Assembly (NCBI GenBank): GCA_948144175.1
Contig: CANXME010002181.1
Coordinates: 186,001 to 250,000 of the forward strand
Direction: 5' to 3'
DNA: 64,000 nt
Source of the DNA: Closterium sp. NIES-65
Taxonomy: Eukaryota > Streptophyta > Zygnematophyceae > Desmidiales > Closteriaceae
Shown here: one piece after another, positions 29,799 to 41,929 of the stretch
Layout of the letters: every line of letters starts with the position of its first letter
Numbering within the stretch: the first letter of the stretch is position 1
Notes under the pieces: generated by a model
What the model was told of the DNA's origin: nothing
The model's input: only the letters and a program-made list of their open reading frames with translations
Databases searched by the model: none
Position numbers and translations under genes: made by a program

Positions 29799-31979
29799 CT
29801 AGACTGGCTCGACTGTGTCTACCTGGGACACACCTGAAGGGGCAGGAACCTGAGGGGGGAGGGGGTCTACCGGGGGGGGAACTGGCACCAGGAAGTCCGG
29901 TGGGGGGGGGAGGGAAGGAGTACGGTAGGGGAAGAGGCGGTAGAAGGGGACTGACTCGTCGAACGTGACGTCCTGGGAGGACAGAACACGACGAGAGGAG
30001 GGGTGGTAGAACTGCCATCCTGGAGCGTCAAGGGGGAAGCCAAGGAAGACACAGGGAGCAGCACGGGGGGACAGCTTGTCCGCAGACAAGTCGCGGACAA
30101 ACGCCCGAGATCCCCAGACACGGAACGCAGACGCATCGCCGACCTTCCCCGTCCACAGTAACACTGGGGACATCGCGGGCCGAGAGACCCTGGGGTGAAG
30201 GTTGAGCTGATGCGCCGCGTACCGAACCGCAAACGGCCACAGAAAATGGGGGGCAGCCGCATGCATCATGGACGTACGAGCGACATCCATGACCATGCCA
30301 ATGCGGCGCTCAGCAATCCCATTTTGCTGTGGAGAGTCCGGAAGCGTAAAGGTCTGGCGGATCCCCTGTGCACGACAGTAGTCTTGCAGAAGGCGAGAGG
30401 AGAACTCCCCACCTCGGTCAGAGTGCAGACGCAGAACAGGAAAGTCCGAGCCGAAGCTCCTCCTGAGCTGGAGACGAGCCTCGCGGATCCAGTCGATCAG
30501 CACCTCAGTGACAGCATCCTTGCTGCGCAAGGGGAAGACTGAGGTGTAACGCGAGTAGTCGTCAACCACCAACAGGAAGTAGCGCTCGTGACCCTGCCCA
30601 CGGACGGGGGCCGGGCCCCACACGTCCATGTGAAGCGTCTGCAGAGGAGCCTCTGTCGGGGGAAACTGGGAGGAGTGAGGAGCAGCCCTGAGGCGCCCCT
30701 CGACACAGGGGACACAGGAAGGTCCTGGTCCCGAAGGAAGGGGAGGGAGAGACTGGGGAAGACCAGAGACAAGGACACGGGAAGCCATGCCCCGAAGACG
30801 GGGCAAGGAGGGGTGGCCTAGACGGTGGTGCCACAGGAGAGTCTCGTGAGACAGGAGGCGACACGAACAGGGGGCAGACTCAAGACCAGACCTGGACGCA
30901 GCAGCAAACACCTGACCCGACACTGCTACCTGACCGGACGCGGGGACAGGAGGAGACTCAGTGGTCAGGGTGTAGAGGCTCGACCCCGGCCGACGCGAGA
31001 ACGTGGCCAGGTGCCGGCCTGTGCGTGCGTCCGTGCAGTGGGTCACCCGCTGACTCGCAGGAGTGAACTGGTGAACCCCCGCATCCTGGAGGTCTGCACC
31101 ACTCACCAAGTTCGTCGAGAACGAGGGGAGGTACAGGCCAGACAGGGTGCCCGAGGGGGCAGCCGGACACGGGAGGACAGTGGAGAAGTGAGCGAGGACA
31201 GGACCCCCAGAGGGGTCAGCCAGGGAGACAGCAACCGGCCGACCAAGCGGCGTGAGTGTGGTGCGGTCCCGAAAGAAGGAGCGAGAAGCCCCAGAGTCAA
31301 GTGTAAAGGTGAGGGAGGCCGAAGCCAACGCGGTACCTGAGAGCGCAGCCTCACCCGCACCTGAGGAAGCAGACTCACTAGCACCTAGAGCAGCAGCCGC
31401 ACCTGTACCTGGAGCAGGAGACTCACTAGCACCCAGAGCAGCAGCCTCACCAGTAGCTAGAGCAGCAGGTCCTATACCTGGGTCAGGCGGGACGCACAGG
31501 TGACCGGCATGGTCAGCACTAGTAGGCAATGCATACATGGCAGTGAGAATAGCATCATAGTCAAGAGCATATATATCTACCCTCTGCCTAAGCAACTCCA
31601 CCCAGTCGGGAAGCTCAGCCTCGTCGCCAAACACGGTACGCCAGGCGTCGCTGAGACGGGCGAAGCAGCGGGACTGTGTATGACTACGTGTCCCACAAGG
31701 CTGACCAGTCCGACTACCAGTGTGAATCACGTAAGAGCAGCGAACAGCACTGAGAGACCCTCCACTCTGAGCGTACCACTCACGAAGCTGGCGAGGCGTG
31801 AGAGACACGCGAGAGGGTCGCGGGAGCTGCATCTGGCTGCCACCACGAGTAGAAGCAGCAAGAGTGGAAGTAGGAGTAGCGTCGCCACCCCTACAGCCCC
31901 AACCAGCGTACCACTCACGCAGCTGCTGGGGCGTGAGGGACTCACGCAGGCGTCGCTCGGGCTGCATCTGGCTCCGCAA
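29799..31979 (-). pseudogene. Element E truncated Gag-protease-integrase polyprotein
   Basis: One open frame of 726 codons. It starts inside gag with two tandem SLTPQQLREWYA / SLTPRQLREWYA modules (near 31920 and 31785), then the Cys/His cluster with C-x13-C-x4-H-x4-C spacing (CSYVIH...CFARL). Protease follows (TLDSGASRSFF), then the pre-integrase LLWHHRLGHPS block and integrase HMDVWGP, LHSDRGGEF and NGIAERR. The frame ends at a TAG after VSQVDTVEPV where the other copies read GAG. The N-terminal capsid half is absent: the leader minisatellite follows directly upstream. It shows that Gag and protease are encoded in one frame in this lineage. Confidence 0.9.
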
Positions 31980-33325
31980 GTAGAAGCAGGAGCAGGACTA
32001 GCAGCAGGAAGGCAGGCAGCCAGGCAAGCCAAAAGGCAGGCAGGCAGGCAAGCAGGCGACGCGCAGCGTGCTAGCAGGGCAAGAGCTCACCAGTGGTGGG
32101 AAGAGTAGGCTCGACGACTCAGCGGCTCGGCAGCTCGGCGGCTCGGCGGCTCGGGCGACTCGGGCGGCTCGGCGGCAAGGCGGCTCGGCAGCAACTGCAG
32201 CTCAGCAGCTCGGTGACTCGGCGGCTCGGCGGCAGGGCGGCTCGGCAGCAACTACAGCTCAGCAGCTCAGCGACCCGGTGGCTCGGCGGCAGGGCGGCTC
32301 GGCGGTGGGGCGGCTCGGCTGCTGCAGGTGAGCGATGAAGGAGGAGGAGAAGCAGAGGAGGCCACACACCGCAAGCGGCCCCCTTAGGTCGCCTCGACAG
32401 GCGACGGGAAAAGGGGGGGGTGGGTGGTGGGGGGCCGGTAGGTGCAGCGGCGGGGCCAGCAGGTGCAGTTGCGGGGCCGGTAGAAGGGGACGGCAGCCTG
32501 GGCAGTCGTGGGCGGCTCACGCTGGGCGGGTGCACGGGCGGCTCGGCGGGCGGCGTACAGGCAGCTCACGGGCGGCTGCGACGGGCGGCTCGCGGGCGTC
32601 GGGCGCTAGGGCGCTGGGGCGACGACGGGCGGCGCTCAGGCGTCAGAGCGGGCGGCCGTCAGGGCGCTAGGGCGGGCGGCGCTCAGGCGTCAGGGCGGGC
32701 GGCCGTCAGGGCGCAAGGGCGGGCGGCGCTCGGGCGCTAGGGCGAGCGGCGCACGGGCGCTAGGGCGGGCGGCCGTCAGTGCGCTAGGGCGGGCTGCGCT
32801 CGGGCGCTAGGGCGGGCGGCGCTCGGGTGCTAGGGCGGGCGGCCGACAGGGCGCTAGGGAGGGCGGCCGTCAGGGCGCTAGGGCGGGCGGCGCTCGGGCG
32901 CTAGGGCGGGCGGCGCTCGGGCGCTAGGGCGGGCGGCCGTCAGGGCGCTAGGGCGGGCGGCGCTCGGGCGCTAGGGCGGGCGGCGCTCGGGCGCTAGGGC
33001 GGGCGGCCGTCAGGGCGCTAGGGCGGGCGGCGCTCGGGCGCTAGGGCGGGCGGCGCTCGGGCGCTAGGGCGGGCGGCCGTCAGGGCGCTAGGGCGGGCGG
33101 CCGTCAGGGCGCTAGGGCGGGCGGCGTTCGGGCGCTAGAGCGGGCGGCCGTCAGGGCACTAGGGCGGGCGGCCGTCAGGGCGCAAGGGCGGCGGCGCTCG
33201 GGCGCTAGGGCGGGCGGCCTTCAGAGCACTAGGGCAGATCGAAAAAAAAGAGGTACTAGGGCCCGGAGCGCGCTCCGGGCAGGAAAAAAAAGGTTAAGAG
33301 GTAGCGGTGGTGGGCCCTACGAACA
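31980..33325 (-). repeat. GC-rich minisatellite leader of element E
   Basis: 32100-32330 is built of GGCGGCTCGGC units and 32587-33230 of about 23-24-bp units of CTAGGGCGGGCGGCGCTCGGG type. A short GGCAGGCA run (32010-32060) sits next to the truncated gag. Then come a T-run (as A on the + strand, 33242-33290) and GGGCCC. Confidence 0.85.
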
Positions 33326-33354
33326 GTTCCCACAGGGGAACCTGCTCGATACCA
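33326..33354 (-). promoter_or_regulatory. Hairpin and primer-binding-like site of element E
   Basis: GTTCCC-ACAG-GGGAAC (33326-33341) is a perfect 6-bp stem. On the reverse strand it is preceded by TGGTATCGAGC directly after the LTR. Confidence 0.78.
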
Positions 33355-33486
33355 TGTGAGAATAAGCGAAGAGGAATGAATGAACTAGCAGTGAAATGAG
33401 TACAAGTAGGAAACCCTAGAATTGTGTACCCCCTATAGGCTAACCCACTGTAGCCTACACAAGCAGAACATATATAATGTTTGACA
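33355..33486 (-). repeat. 5' LTR of element E
   Basis: 132 bp, one base different from 26380-26511, followed by CTATT (33487-33491). Confidence 0.95.
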
Positions 33487-33870
33487 CTATTCCCATTTGA
33501 ACAGGGTTGATGTCAAGTACAAAAGTCATTGTCGAGCCTTTGGAGTGGCACACAGCAGCCTATGGCAAGAGAATAGTAGCAGCGGCAGCCTATACGCACA
33601 CGCCGCTACATAATGCTTAAATCCGTAGTTCCAACCAATGTACCTCGTTGTTGTTCGCCGCTCTGCAGTTTTCTCAACAACAACCAGCTGACTAGCACCA
33701 TCCCTTCAGCCGTCTTCACCATGAGGAATCTAACATACCTGTGAGCCTCATGGGTTTAGGTATCCCCTTTCTAAGTGACCATCAAAGGTTCCCATCTCTT
33801 CCCAATGGTGCTTCCCTGCATCAGCACGCACCGCTCTTGCATGCGGTGGTTCTCATCGCGATGTCTCCCT

Positions 33871-36087
33871 GCCATTGCCATTGCCATTGCCGTTGCCACT
33901 GCCATTGCCATTGCCATTGCCATTGCCACTACCATTGCCACTGCCATTGCCACTGCCATTGCCATTGCCATTGCCATTGCCACTGCCATTGCCATTGCCA
34001 TTGCCATTGCATTGCCATTGCCACTGCCATTGCCATTGCCATTGCCATTGCCATTGCCACCGCCATTGCCATTGCCATTGCTATTGACATTGCCATTGCC
34101 ATTGCCATTGCCGTTGCCATTGCCATTGCCATTGCCATTGCCGTTGCCGTTGCCATTGCCATTGCCGTTGCCGTTGCCGTTGCCATTCCCATTGCCATTG
34201 CCATTGCCATTGCCATTGCCGTTGCCATTGCCATTGCCATTGCCATTGACATTGCCATTGCCATTGCCGTTGCCATTGCCATTGCCATTTCCATTGCCAT
34301 TGACGTTGCGGTTGCCATTGCCGTTGCCGTTGCCGTTGCCATTGCCATTGCCGTTGCGGTTGCCATTGCCGTTGCCGTTGCCATTGCCATTGCCATTGTC
34401 ATTGCCATTGCATTGCCATTGCCGTTGCCATTGCCATTGCCATTGCCATTGACATTGCCATTGCCATTGCCATTGTCGTTGCCATTGCCATTGCCATTGC
34501 CATTTCCATTACCATTGCCATTGCCGTTGCCATTGCCGTTGCCATTGCCATTGCCGTTGCCATTGCCGTTGCCATTGCCATTGCCACTGCCATTGCCACT
34601 GCCATTGCCACTGCCATTGCCATTGCCATTGCCACTGCCATTGCCATTTCCATTGCCATTGCCATTGCATTGCCATTGCCACTGCCATTGCCATTGCCAT
34701 AGCCATTGCCATTGCCACCGCCATTGCCATTGCCGTTGCCATTGCCATTGCCATTGCTATTGACATTGCCATTGCCATTGCCATTGCCATTGCCGTTGCC
34801 ATTGCCATTGCCATTGCCATTGCCGTTGCCATTGCCATTGCCGTTGCCGTTGCCATTGCCGTTGCCGTTGCCGTTGCCATTGCCATTGCCATTGCCATTG
34901 CCATTGCCGCTGCCATTGCCATTGCCATTGCCGTTGCCATTGCGGTTGCCATTGCCATTGCCATTGCTATTGACATTGCCATTGCCATTGCCATTGCCAT
35001 TGCCGTTGCCATTGCCATTGCCATTGCCGTTGCCATTGCCATTGCCGTTGCCGTTGCCATTGCCGTTGCCGTTGCCATTGCCATTGCCATTGCCATTGCC
35101 GTTGCCATTGCCATTGCCATTGCCATTGCCATTGACATTGCCATTGCCATTGCCGTTGCCATTGCCATTGCCATTGCCATTGCCATTTCCATTGCCATTG
35201 CCATTGCCGTTGCGGTTGCCATTGCCGTTGCCGTTGCCATTGCCATTGCCATTGCCGTTGCGATTGCCATTGCCGTTGCCGTTGCCATTGCCATTGCCAT
35301 TGCCATTGCCATTGCCGTTGCCATTGCCATTGCCATTGCCATTGACATTGCCATTGCCATTGCCATTGCCGTTGCCATTGCCATTGCCATTGCCATTGCC
35401 ATTTCCATTGCCATTGCCGTTGCCATTGCCGTTGCCGTTGCCATTGCCATTGCCGTTGCCATTGCCGTTGCCATTGCCATTGCCATTGCCACTGCCATTG
35501 CCACTGCCATTGCCACTGCCATTGCCATTGCCATTGCCATTGCCATTGCCACTGCCATTCCCATTGCCATTGCCATTGCCATTGCCATTGCCATTGCATT
35601 GCCATTACGACTGCCATTGCCATTGCCATTGCCATTGCCACCGCCATTGCCATTGCCGTTGCCATTGCCATTGCTATTGCTATTGACATTGCCATTGCCA
35701 TTGCCGTTGCCATTGCCATTGCCATTGCCATTGCCGTTGCCATTGCCATTGTCGTTGCCGTTGCCATTGCCGTTGCCGTTGCCATTGCCATTGCCATTGC
35801 CGTTGCCATTGCCATTGCCATTGCCATTGCCACTGCCACTGCCATTGCCATTGCCATTGCATTGCCATTGCCATTGCCATTGCCATTGCCACCGCCATTG
35901 CCATTGCCATTGCCGTTGCCTTTGCCATTGCCATTGCTATTGACATTGCCATTGCCATTGCCATTGCTGTTGCCATTGCCATTGCCATTGCCATTGTCGT
36001 TGCCATTGCCATTGCCGTTGCCATTGCCGTTGCCGTTGCCATTGCCATTGCCATTGCCATTGCCGTTGCCATTGCCATTGCCATTGC
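33871..36087. repeat. (GCCATT)n hexanucleotide array, 2.2 kb
   Basis: An imperfect array of GCCATT/GCCGTT/GCCACT units lies in the intron after LRR exon 33669-33740. Because the period is two codons, several frames on both strands stay open for hundreds of codons (Ala-Ile, Leu-Pro, Met-Ala, Gln-Trp dipeptides). These are artefacts. Confidence 0.97.
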
Positions 36088-36369
36088 TGTGAGAGTACGA
36101 CGGCTTATGCCAGCTATGCTTGCTTGCCTCTACTTTATCATGCTATTTCTAGCATAGGATAATCATATGCATGCATGGATTGCTTGATTTCGTAGGCTAG
36201 GTGCTTTCCTATATTTTATTATAGTTATAGCACCGAGCTAGGTTGCGTGCACCGAATTCTGGCTTTTTTCAGTTGCCACCAAATTGCCTTCTACCGAATT
36301 CGGTAAGGATCTATTCGGGACGATACGCGCCCCGCGGAACCTTCGCGTGATTCCTGGTTACCTAGCACT

Positions 36370-38806
36370 GGTCATGGAGGCAGCAGAGGAGGAGAAGCCG
36401 AGTTCCGAGCTCCCTGCAGTAGTAAAGGAGGTGTTGGAGCAATAGAAGGATATAAAGCCCGACGATCTACCTACAGGCGTACCTCCAGCACGCACCCACA
36501 AGCACGAGATCGTGGAGGAACCAGGTGTGAAACCTGTCTCACGTGCACCATACTGACTGAGTCCGACCGAGCTGAGAGACATGAAGAAACAGATAGAGTA
36601 TCTACTGGACAAACAACTGATCCGCCCATCCACCTCTCCCTACGGTGCACCAGTTCTTTTCACTCCAAAACTAGACGGCAGTTTACGGATGTGCATCGAC
36701 TACCGTGCACTGAACAAACAGAGAGTTAAAAATAAATACCCCATTCCGCGCATCGACGACTTATTGGACCAACTGCGTGGTGCAACAGTCTTTTCGAAGT
36801 TGGACCTACGGCCGGGTTACTCGCAGATCAAGATGGCGAACAACTCGATCCGCAAGACGGCGTTCCGTACCAGATACGGCTCCTACGAATACTTGGTGAT
36901 GCCGTTCGGACTCTGCAACGCACCAGCAACGTTTCACGCGGAGATGAATCACATCTTACGACCCCTGCTGGACGAGTGCGTGGTGGTGTACCTGGACAAC
37001 ATCCTCATCTACTCCAAGAACATGAAGGAGCACGTGGAGCATTTGCGGAAGGTGTTCGAGATCCTGCGGAAAAACAAGTTCTACGTGAAGCTGTCGAAGA
37101 GCGATTTCGCCCTGAAGAAGGTGAAGTTTCTCGGGCAAATGGTGAGTGCCGAGGGCGTACACGTGGACCCGCGGAAGATCGAAGCCATAAAGAAGTGGAA
37201 AGTTCCGGAGAATGTGAAGGAGTTGCAGCACTTCCTAGGCTTCGCCAACTACTACAACAGGTTCGTGCCACAGTACGCTAAGATAGCAGCGCCACTGACC
37301 GACCTACTGAAAAAGGATACGCCCTACAAGTGGGATACCCCTCACCAGCAAGCCATGGAGCAGCTACAGACAGCACTGACTACAGCGCCAGTTTTCATCT
37401 TGCCGGATCCAGACAAAGACTATGTGGTGGAAGCAGATGCGAGTGACCAGGCAGTCAGAGCAGTACTGATGCAGAATCACGGACGCGGTTTACAGCCTAT
37501 CGCCTACCTCAGTAAGAAACTACACGGAGCAGAACTAAACTACCCCATTCACAACAAGGAAGCCATTGCGATAGTCATAGCCTTCAAGGCGTGGAGGTGT
37601 TACCTAGAGGGAGCCAAGACTACAGTCTATACTGACCACTGCAGTCTCAAATACCTGAAGTCGCAGCCGACGCTCTCACGACGACATGTGCGGTGGGTGG
37701 ACTTCCTAGAAACTCACTTCCACAACGACATCGTCTACAAGCCCGGGCTACACAACAAGGCCGACGCGTTGAGCCGCCCCGGACATGTAGCAGGCATCCA
37801 GCTCGACGGGATGAACCCTCTGCCCAAGGGTCTATTCCAACATGGGTACTCCGTGGACGCAGAAATCGCTACTGCACTGACCAAGAAGCTGTTACAGTGG
37901 GAGAAAGACCTAGCGATAAGGAAGGGTTCAGGAAAGATGGGGGTACCGAATTACGCCCCGCTACAGCAGATCCTATTGGAGGAGTTTCACGACGTACCTT
38001 ACGCGGGACATTTTAGGAGCAACAAGACGTTAGCAGGGATAGCGAAGTATTACTACTGGCCCGGGATAGCAGCAGACGTGCAGCAGTTTGTCACCTCTTG
38101 CGACACGTGCCAAAGGATGAAGAGCAGCAAACAGAAAAAAGAAGGGTTACTTCAGCCTCTACTCGTACCGGAGCAGCCATGGCAGGTCGTTAGCCTCGAC
38201 TTTATCACAGGACTTCCTTCGACCTCACGGGGGCACGATTCCATCCTCGTAGTCATCGATAAGTTCTCCAAAATGGGTCACTTCATACCGACCAACGCCA
38301 CAGCTACAGCTGAAGCAACTGCTCGCCTCTTCTTCGACCACATCATCACCATCCACGGCATCCCCGCTACACTCATCTCAAACAGAGACCCCAAATTAAC
38401 GAGTAAGTTCTGGAAGATGCTCATGGGACTATTGGGGACAAAGCTTGCAATGTCTTCAGCATACCACCCCCAGACTGACGGACAGACAGAGCGACTCAAT
38501 CAAGTGGCTGAACAGTTTCTACGCACAGCTTGCAAGGACGACGTTAGCCACTGGGACACACAGTTACCGACCCTAGAGTTCGCTTAAAACAACGCCTCAC
38601 ATGCGGCCACGGGGAAAACTCCTTTCTTCCTGTGTTATGGACGGGAACCACTCACACCACAACAGCCAACCACACCGGCACACGTCCAAGCCGCACATGA
38701 CTTCGTCACCACCATGTAGCATCTATGGGAGAAGACTCAGCGACGACTCACCACGATGCAGACCTCCCTGAAGCAGTATGCCGATCGTCAGCGACGTGAT
38801 CACTAA
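36370..38806 (+). pseudogene. Ty3/gypsy pol fragment (RT, RNase H, integrase)
   Basis: The order is gypsy-type: pre-RT HEIVEEPGVKP, RT ([48 protein letters not shown] at about 36986), RNase H ([30 protein letters not shown]), integrase zinc region (H near 37990, then CDTCQRMK) and core ([38 protein letters not shown]). The main frame is 36581-38587. Stops lie at about 36445 (TAG), 36555 (TGA), 38585 (TAA) and 38717 (TAG). Two catalytic Asp codons read Asn: YLDN for YLDD and SNRD for SDRD. No LTR, gag or chromodomain is visible. Hexanucleotide arrays lie on both sides (the left array ends about 280 bases upstream). Confidence 0.93.
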
Positions 38807-38888
38807 GTAGCCTCGTGTTGTACCCAGGTGATTCATTCAATTCGATTCAATTCTCATTCTCTTTTCTGAGCGCAATCCTAGATCCTCA

Positions 38889-39029
38889 CAATTGCCATTG
38901 CCATTGACATTGCCATTGCCATTGTCGTTGCTGTTGCCATTGCCATTGCCATTTGCATTGCCATTGCCATTGCCATTGCCGTTGTGGTTGCCATTGCCTT
39001 TGCCGTTGCCGTTGCCATTGCCATTGCCA
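38889..39029. repeat. (GCCATT)n hexanucleotide array, middle segment
   Basis: Same unit as 33871-36087, here between the gypsy fragment and a copia fragment. Confidence 0.93.
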
Positions 39030-39811
39030 TTCGCTCTTACGCGGAGGCGATAGAGGGTCCCTACTCCTCTTAGTGGTAGGCAGCTATGGACGCAGCGATG
39101 GCTTCCTGGAAGTCCACAAGCACCTACGATGACGAGGTTCCCCCGCCTGGGGCAAACATCGTCAGTGGCATGTGGATTTTCAGGGTGAAGCGGCCGCCGG
39201 GTTCTCCGCCTGTCTTCAAGGCGCGTTACGCGGCTCGTGGCTTCAGTCAGCAGCAGGGAGTTGATTACTTTCAAACCTTCTCTCCCACCCCGAAGATGAC
39301 CACTCTACGGGTACTGCTGCACACAGCTGGTCACCGTGACTACGAGCTACACTCTCTTGACTTCAGCACTGCTTTCTTGCAGGGCAGCCTGCACGAGGAG
39401 ATCTGGCTGCGCCGCCCACTTGGCTTCACTTGGACTTTTCCTCCTGGCACCTAGTGGAGCCTCCGGCGGCCAGTCTACGGTCTGCGCCAGGCACCATGTG
39501 AGTGGCACGACACACTGAGAACTACGCTTGCAGCTCTTGGGTTTGCTCCATCTACTGCCGACCCGTCGCTGTTTCTGCGCACCGACACTTCTTTGCCGCC
39601 GTTCTACATCCTCGTGTACGTCGACGACTTAGTCTTTGCCACAGCTGACACTGCTGGACTCGCCCAAGTGAAGTCTGAGCTGTAGAAGAGACACACGTGC
39701 ACAGACCTGGGCGAACTGCGCAGCTACCTTGGCTTTCAGATCACCCCGGATAGAGCACGCCGCACCATTACCCTGACTCAGTCACACATGGTGCAGCAGG
39801 TCCTTCAGCGC
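39030..39811 (+). pseudogene. Fragment F: copia RT piece captured in the hexanucleotide array
   Basis: It starts in the segment equivalent to RSYAEAVEGPYSSQW of elements A and E, runs through WIFRVKRPPG, FSTAFLQGSLHEEIW and YVDDLVFA, and stops after HMVQQVLQR. The hexanucleotide array abuts it on both sides. It has no LTRs and no recognisable target duplication. Three in-frame TAG codons (near 39072, 39452 and 39682) make it non-functional. Sequence is close to the A/E family. Truncation at both ends inside an array suggests capture during array break repair rather than ordinary retrotransposition. Confidence 0.9.
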
Positions 39812-40455
39812 TCCATTGCCGTTGCGGTTGCCATTGCCGTTGCCGTTGCTGTTGCCATTGCCATTGCCAATGTCATTGCCATTGCCATTGCCATTGCCGT
39901 TGCCATTGCCATTGCCATTGCCATTGCCTTTGACATTGCCATTGCCATTGCCATTGCCGTTGCCATTGCCATTGCCATTGCCATTTCCATTGACATTGCC
40001 GTTGTCGTTGCCATTGCCGTTGCCATTGCCATTTCCGTTGCCATTGCCGTTGCCATTGCCATTGCCGTTGCCATTGCCGTTGCCATTGCTGTTGCCATTG
40101 CCATTGCCATTGCCGTTGTCATTGCCATTGCCGCCGCTGTTGCCATTGCCATTGCCATTGCCGTTGCCATTGCCGTTGCCGTTGCCATTGCCATTGCCGT
40201 TGCCATTGCCATTGCCATTGCCGTTGCCGTTGCCATTGCCATTGCCATTGCCATTGCCATTGCCGTTGCTGTTGCCATTGCCGTTGCCGTTGCCATTGCC
40301 ATTGCCATTGCCGTTGCGGTTGCCATTGCCGTTGCCGTTGCCATTGCCATTGCCGTTGCCATTGCCATTGCCGTTGCCGTTGCCATTGCCGTTGCGGTTG
40401 CCATTGCCGTTGCCATTGCGGTTGCCGTTGCCGTTGCCGTTGCCATTGCCATTGC
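39812..40455. repeat. (GCCATT)n hexanucleotide array, right segment
   Basis: It ends eight bases before the start of LRR exon 40463-40534. The array thus reaches into the polypyrimidine/acceptor region of that exon (acceptor CGGTAG). Confidence 0.95.
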
Positions 40456-41289
40456 CCGGTAGCTACTTGGCCAACAACAATCTGAGTGGCAGTCTGCCGG
40501 ATGCCATCAGCCAACAGGAGAATCTCGAACAGATGAGAGCGTGCTATGTGCCTTCGTCCTTTCCATTTTTCGAGAATAGTGGTAGCTTAAGAAGCAAGCA
40601 CAGGCATCACAAGCACAAGCTTGTAATGAATCGTTACCACAAGAGATCTAGCAACTTCCACACCATGAAATGAACACATGAGACCAAAACACGCAAGCAT
40701 CACCTGCGCCATCCCCACTCCACCCCCTTCTCTTTATGCAATTGTTGCCGCCTTTGATCCTGCCAATGCTCTTCTTGTCACCACAGCTGGTTGGACAACA
40801 ACAAGATTGAAGGCCCTCTGCCAACTGGCCTGTGCTCACTTCGCTGGCTGTGGCGCCCGTGAGTGGCAGTCATACACTTATTATTTGTTTTGTTTTTTAG
40901 AATTTTATCCGCCGGGATTTACTTCTCTCCTGCTTCCTTTATTTTGGAGATTGTTAGAATGTCTTAGGTAGTTTCGCTTTTGTGTGTTTCCCTTTTCTGT
41001 ATGGGTGTGTGTCTTACGATGCGGCATGGTATGTGCTGTGCTGCTGGCAGCATGGTTAGCAACAACTACCTCTACGGACCTCTGCTAGACTACCTCTTTG
41101 AGAAGTGCATCAACGAAATGTGAGCCAACCATGCATACTCTATTCTCAGTACCATCCATGACATCTCGCACCCTCAACATAGGCATTGCACGAACTTCAT
41201 TATCTGACTTAGGTTTGCCTCAATATCAGCTCCGACCAAATACTCAATATCATCTTCTACCCTCCGTGATTCCTCTATGCTTCCCGGAG

Positions 41290-41822
41290 TGATGTGAGTG
41301 GCAACAGCCTGTATGGGTGCATCAACCGCGACTTTGAGAACATAATGGTGAATGGCAATGCGCTCATCAACCTGGCTCGCCACTTCTTCTTTGGTGACGG
41401 GGCGCTCATTGCTGCGGGCTGCAAGGTCTACCTCACCGAGGTCAACGAGCTAAACAACAACGGCATGTGGGACACCACTGCATGGCGAATCTATGGTGGC
41501 AAGTGCGGCAATGTCGCTCAAGGCTTTTCCGTGGTGGAGCCAAGCAAGAGGGCAAGGGTGGCCCTGTCGGGCAACTGCCTGACGCTCACCCCGAACAAGA
41601 AGTGTGTGTCCAACGCCACCCAGCGCAGCACGGCAGCCTGCCAGGCATTCTGCAGCATCACTGCCATCGGCCCGTGTGACGGCTACGGGGCATGTGTGCC
41701 GCTTGCCCCCGCCTCCCCCACCAACTTCACGTGCCTCTGCGATGCGGGGTACACCACTGTTGACTCGGGCAACGGCTCCTCCACATGCGCCATCGTGCAC
41801 TCCACCACCTACACCACCACTG
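41290..41822 (+). pseudogene. Receptor-kinase ectodomain exon: last LRR cap and Cys-rich/EGF-like region
   Basis: It begins DVSGNSLYGCINRD in the LRR phase and continues as one 533-nt exon to a GT donor at 41823. At least ten cysteines are present. The C-terminal part CDGYGACVPL...FTCLCDAGY resembles an EGF-like domain (six Cys, consensus aromatic and Gly near the last two). Position between LRRs and the TM segment makes it the juxtamembrane ectodomain. No stop within. Confidence 0.75.
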
Positions 41823-41929
41823 GTAACCCTTGCTTCATTCTTACAGCTCCACAGCACTGCCTCATTGCTATATTCTGCAACAATAACCACGTTTCATGAG
41901 GCTTCTGCGATACACACGTTTATCACCGC

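Larger units (their letters stand above)
26380..33486 (-). mobile_element. Element E: short-LTR copia retrotransposon in a receptor-kinase intron
   Basis: LTRs 26380-26511 and 33355-33486 (132 bp, one mismatch: A/G in ATTGTRTACC) are flanked by CTATT (26375-26379 and 33487-33491). Read in reverse: LTR, PBS-like TGGTATCGAGC, hairpin, GC-rich leader (to about 32100), a truncated gag joined to protease-integrase (31979-29799), linker and RT-RNase H (to 26718), the 3' block, LTR. The gag capsid part is deleted and two GAG-to-TAG changes interrupt the linker. It lies between LRR exons 26249-26320 and 33669-33740. Confidence 0.96.

Noticed and set aside
32587..33230. Direct-repeat array resembling CRISPR
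   Set aside because: The repeats are contiguous 23-24-bp GC-rich units without unique spacers, inside a retrotransposon leader of a eukaryotic genome.
33771..36092. Very long open frames on both strands over the hexanucleotide array
   Set aside because: The unit is six bases, so frames repeat a dipeptide without stops. There is no start context, domain or composition of a real protein.
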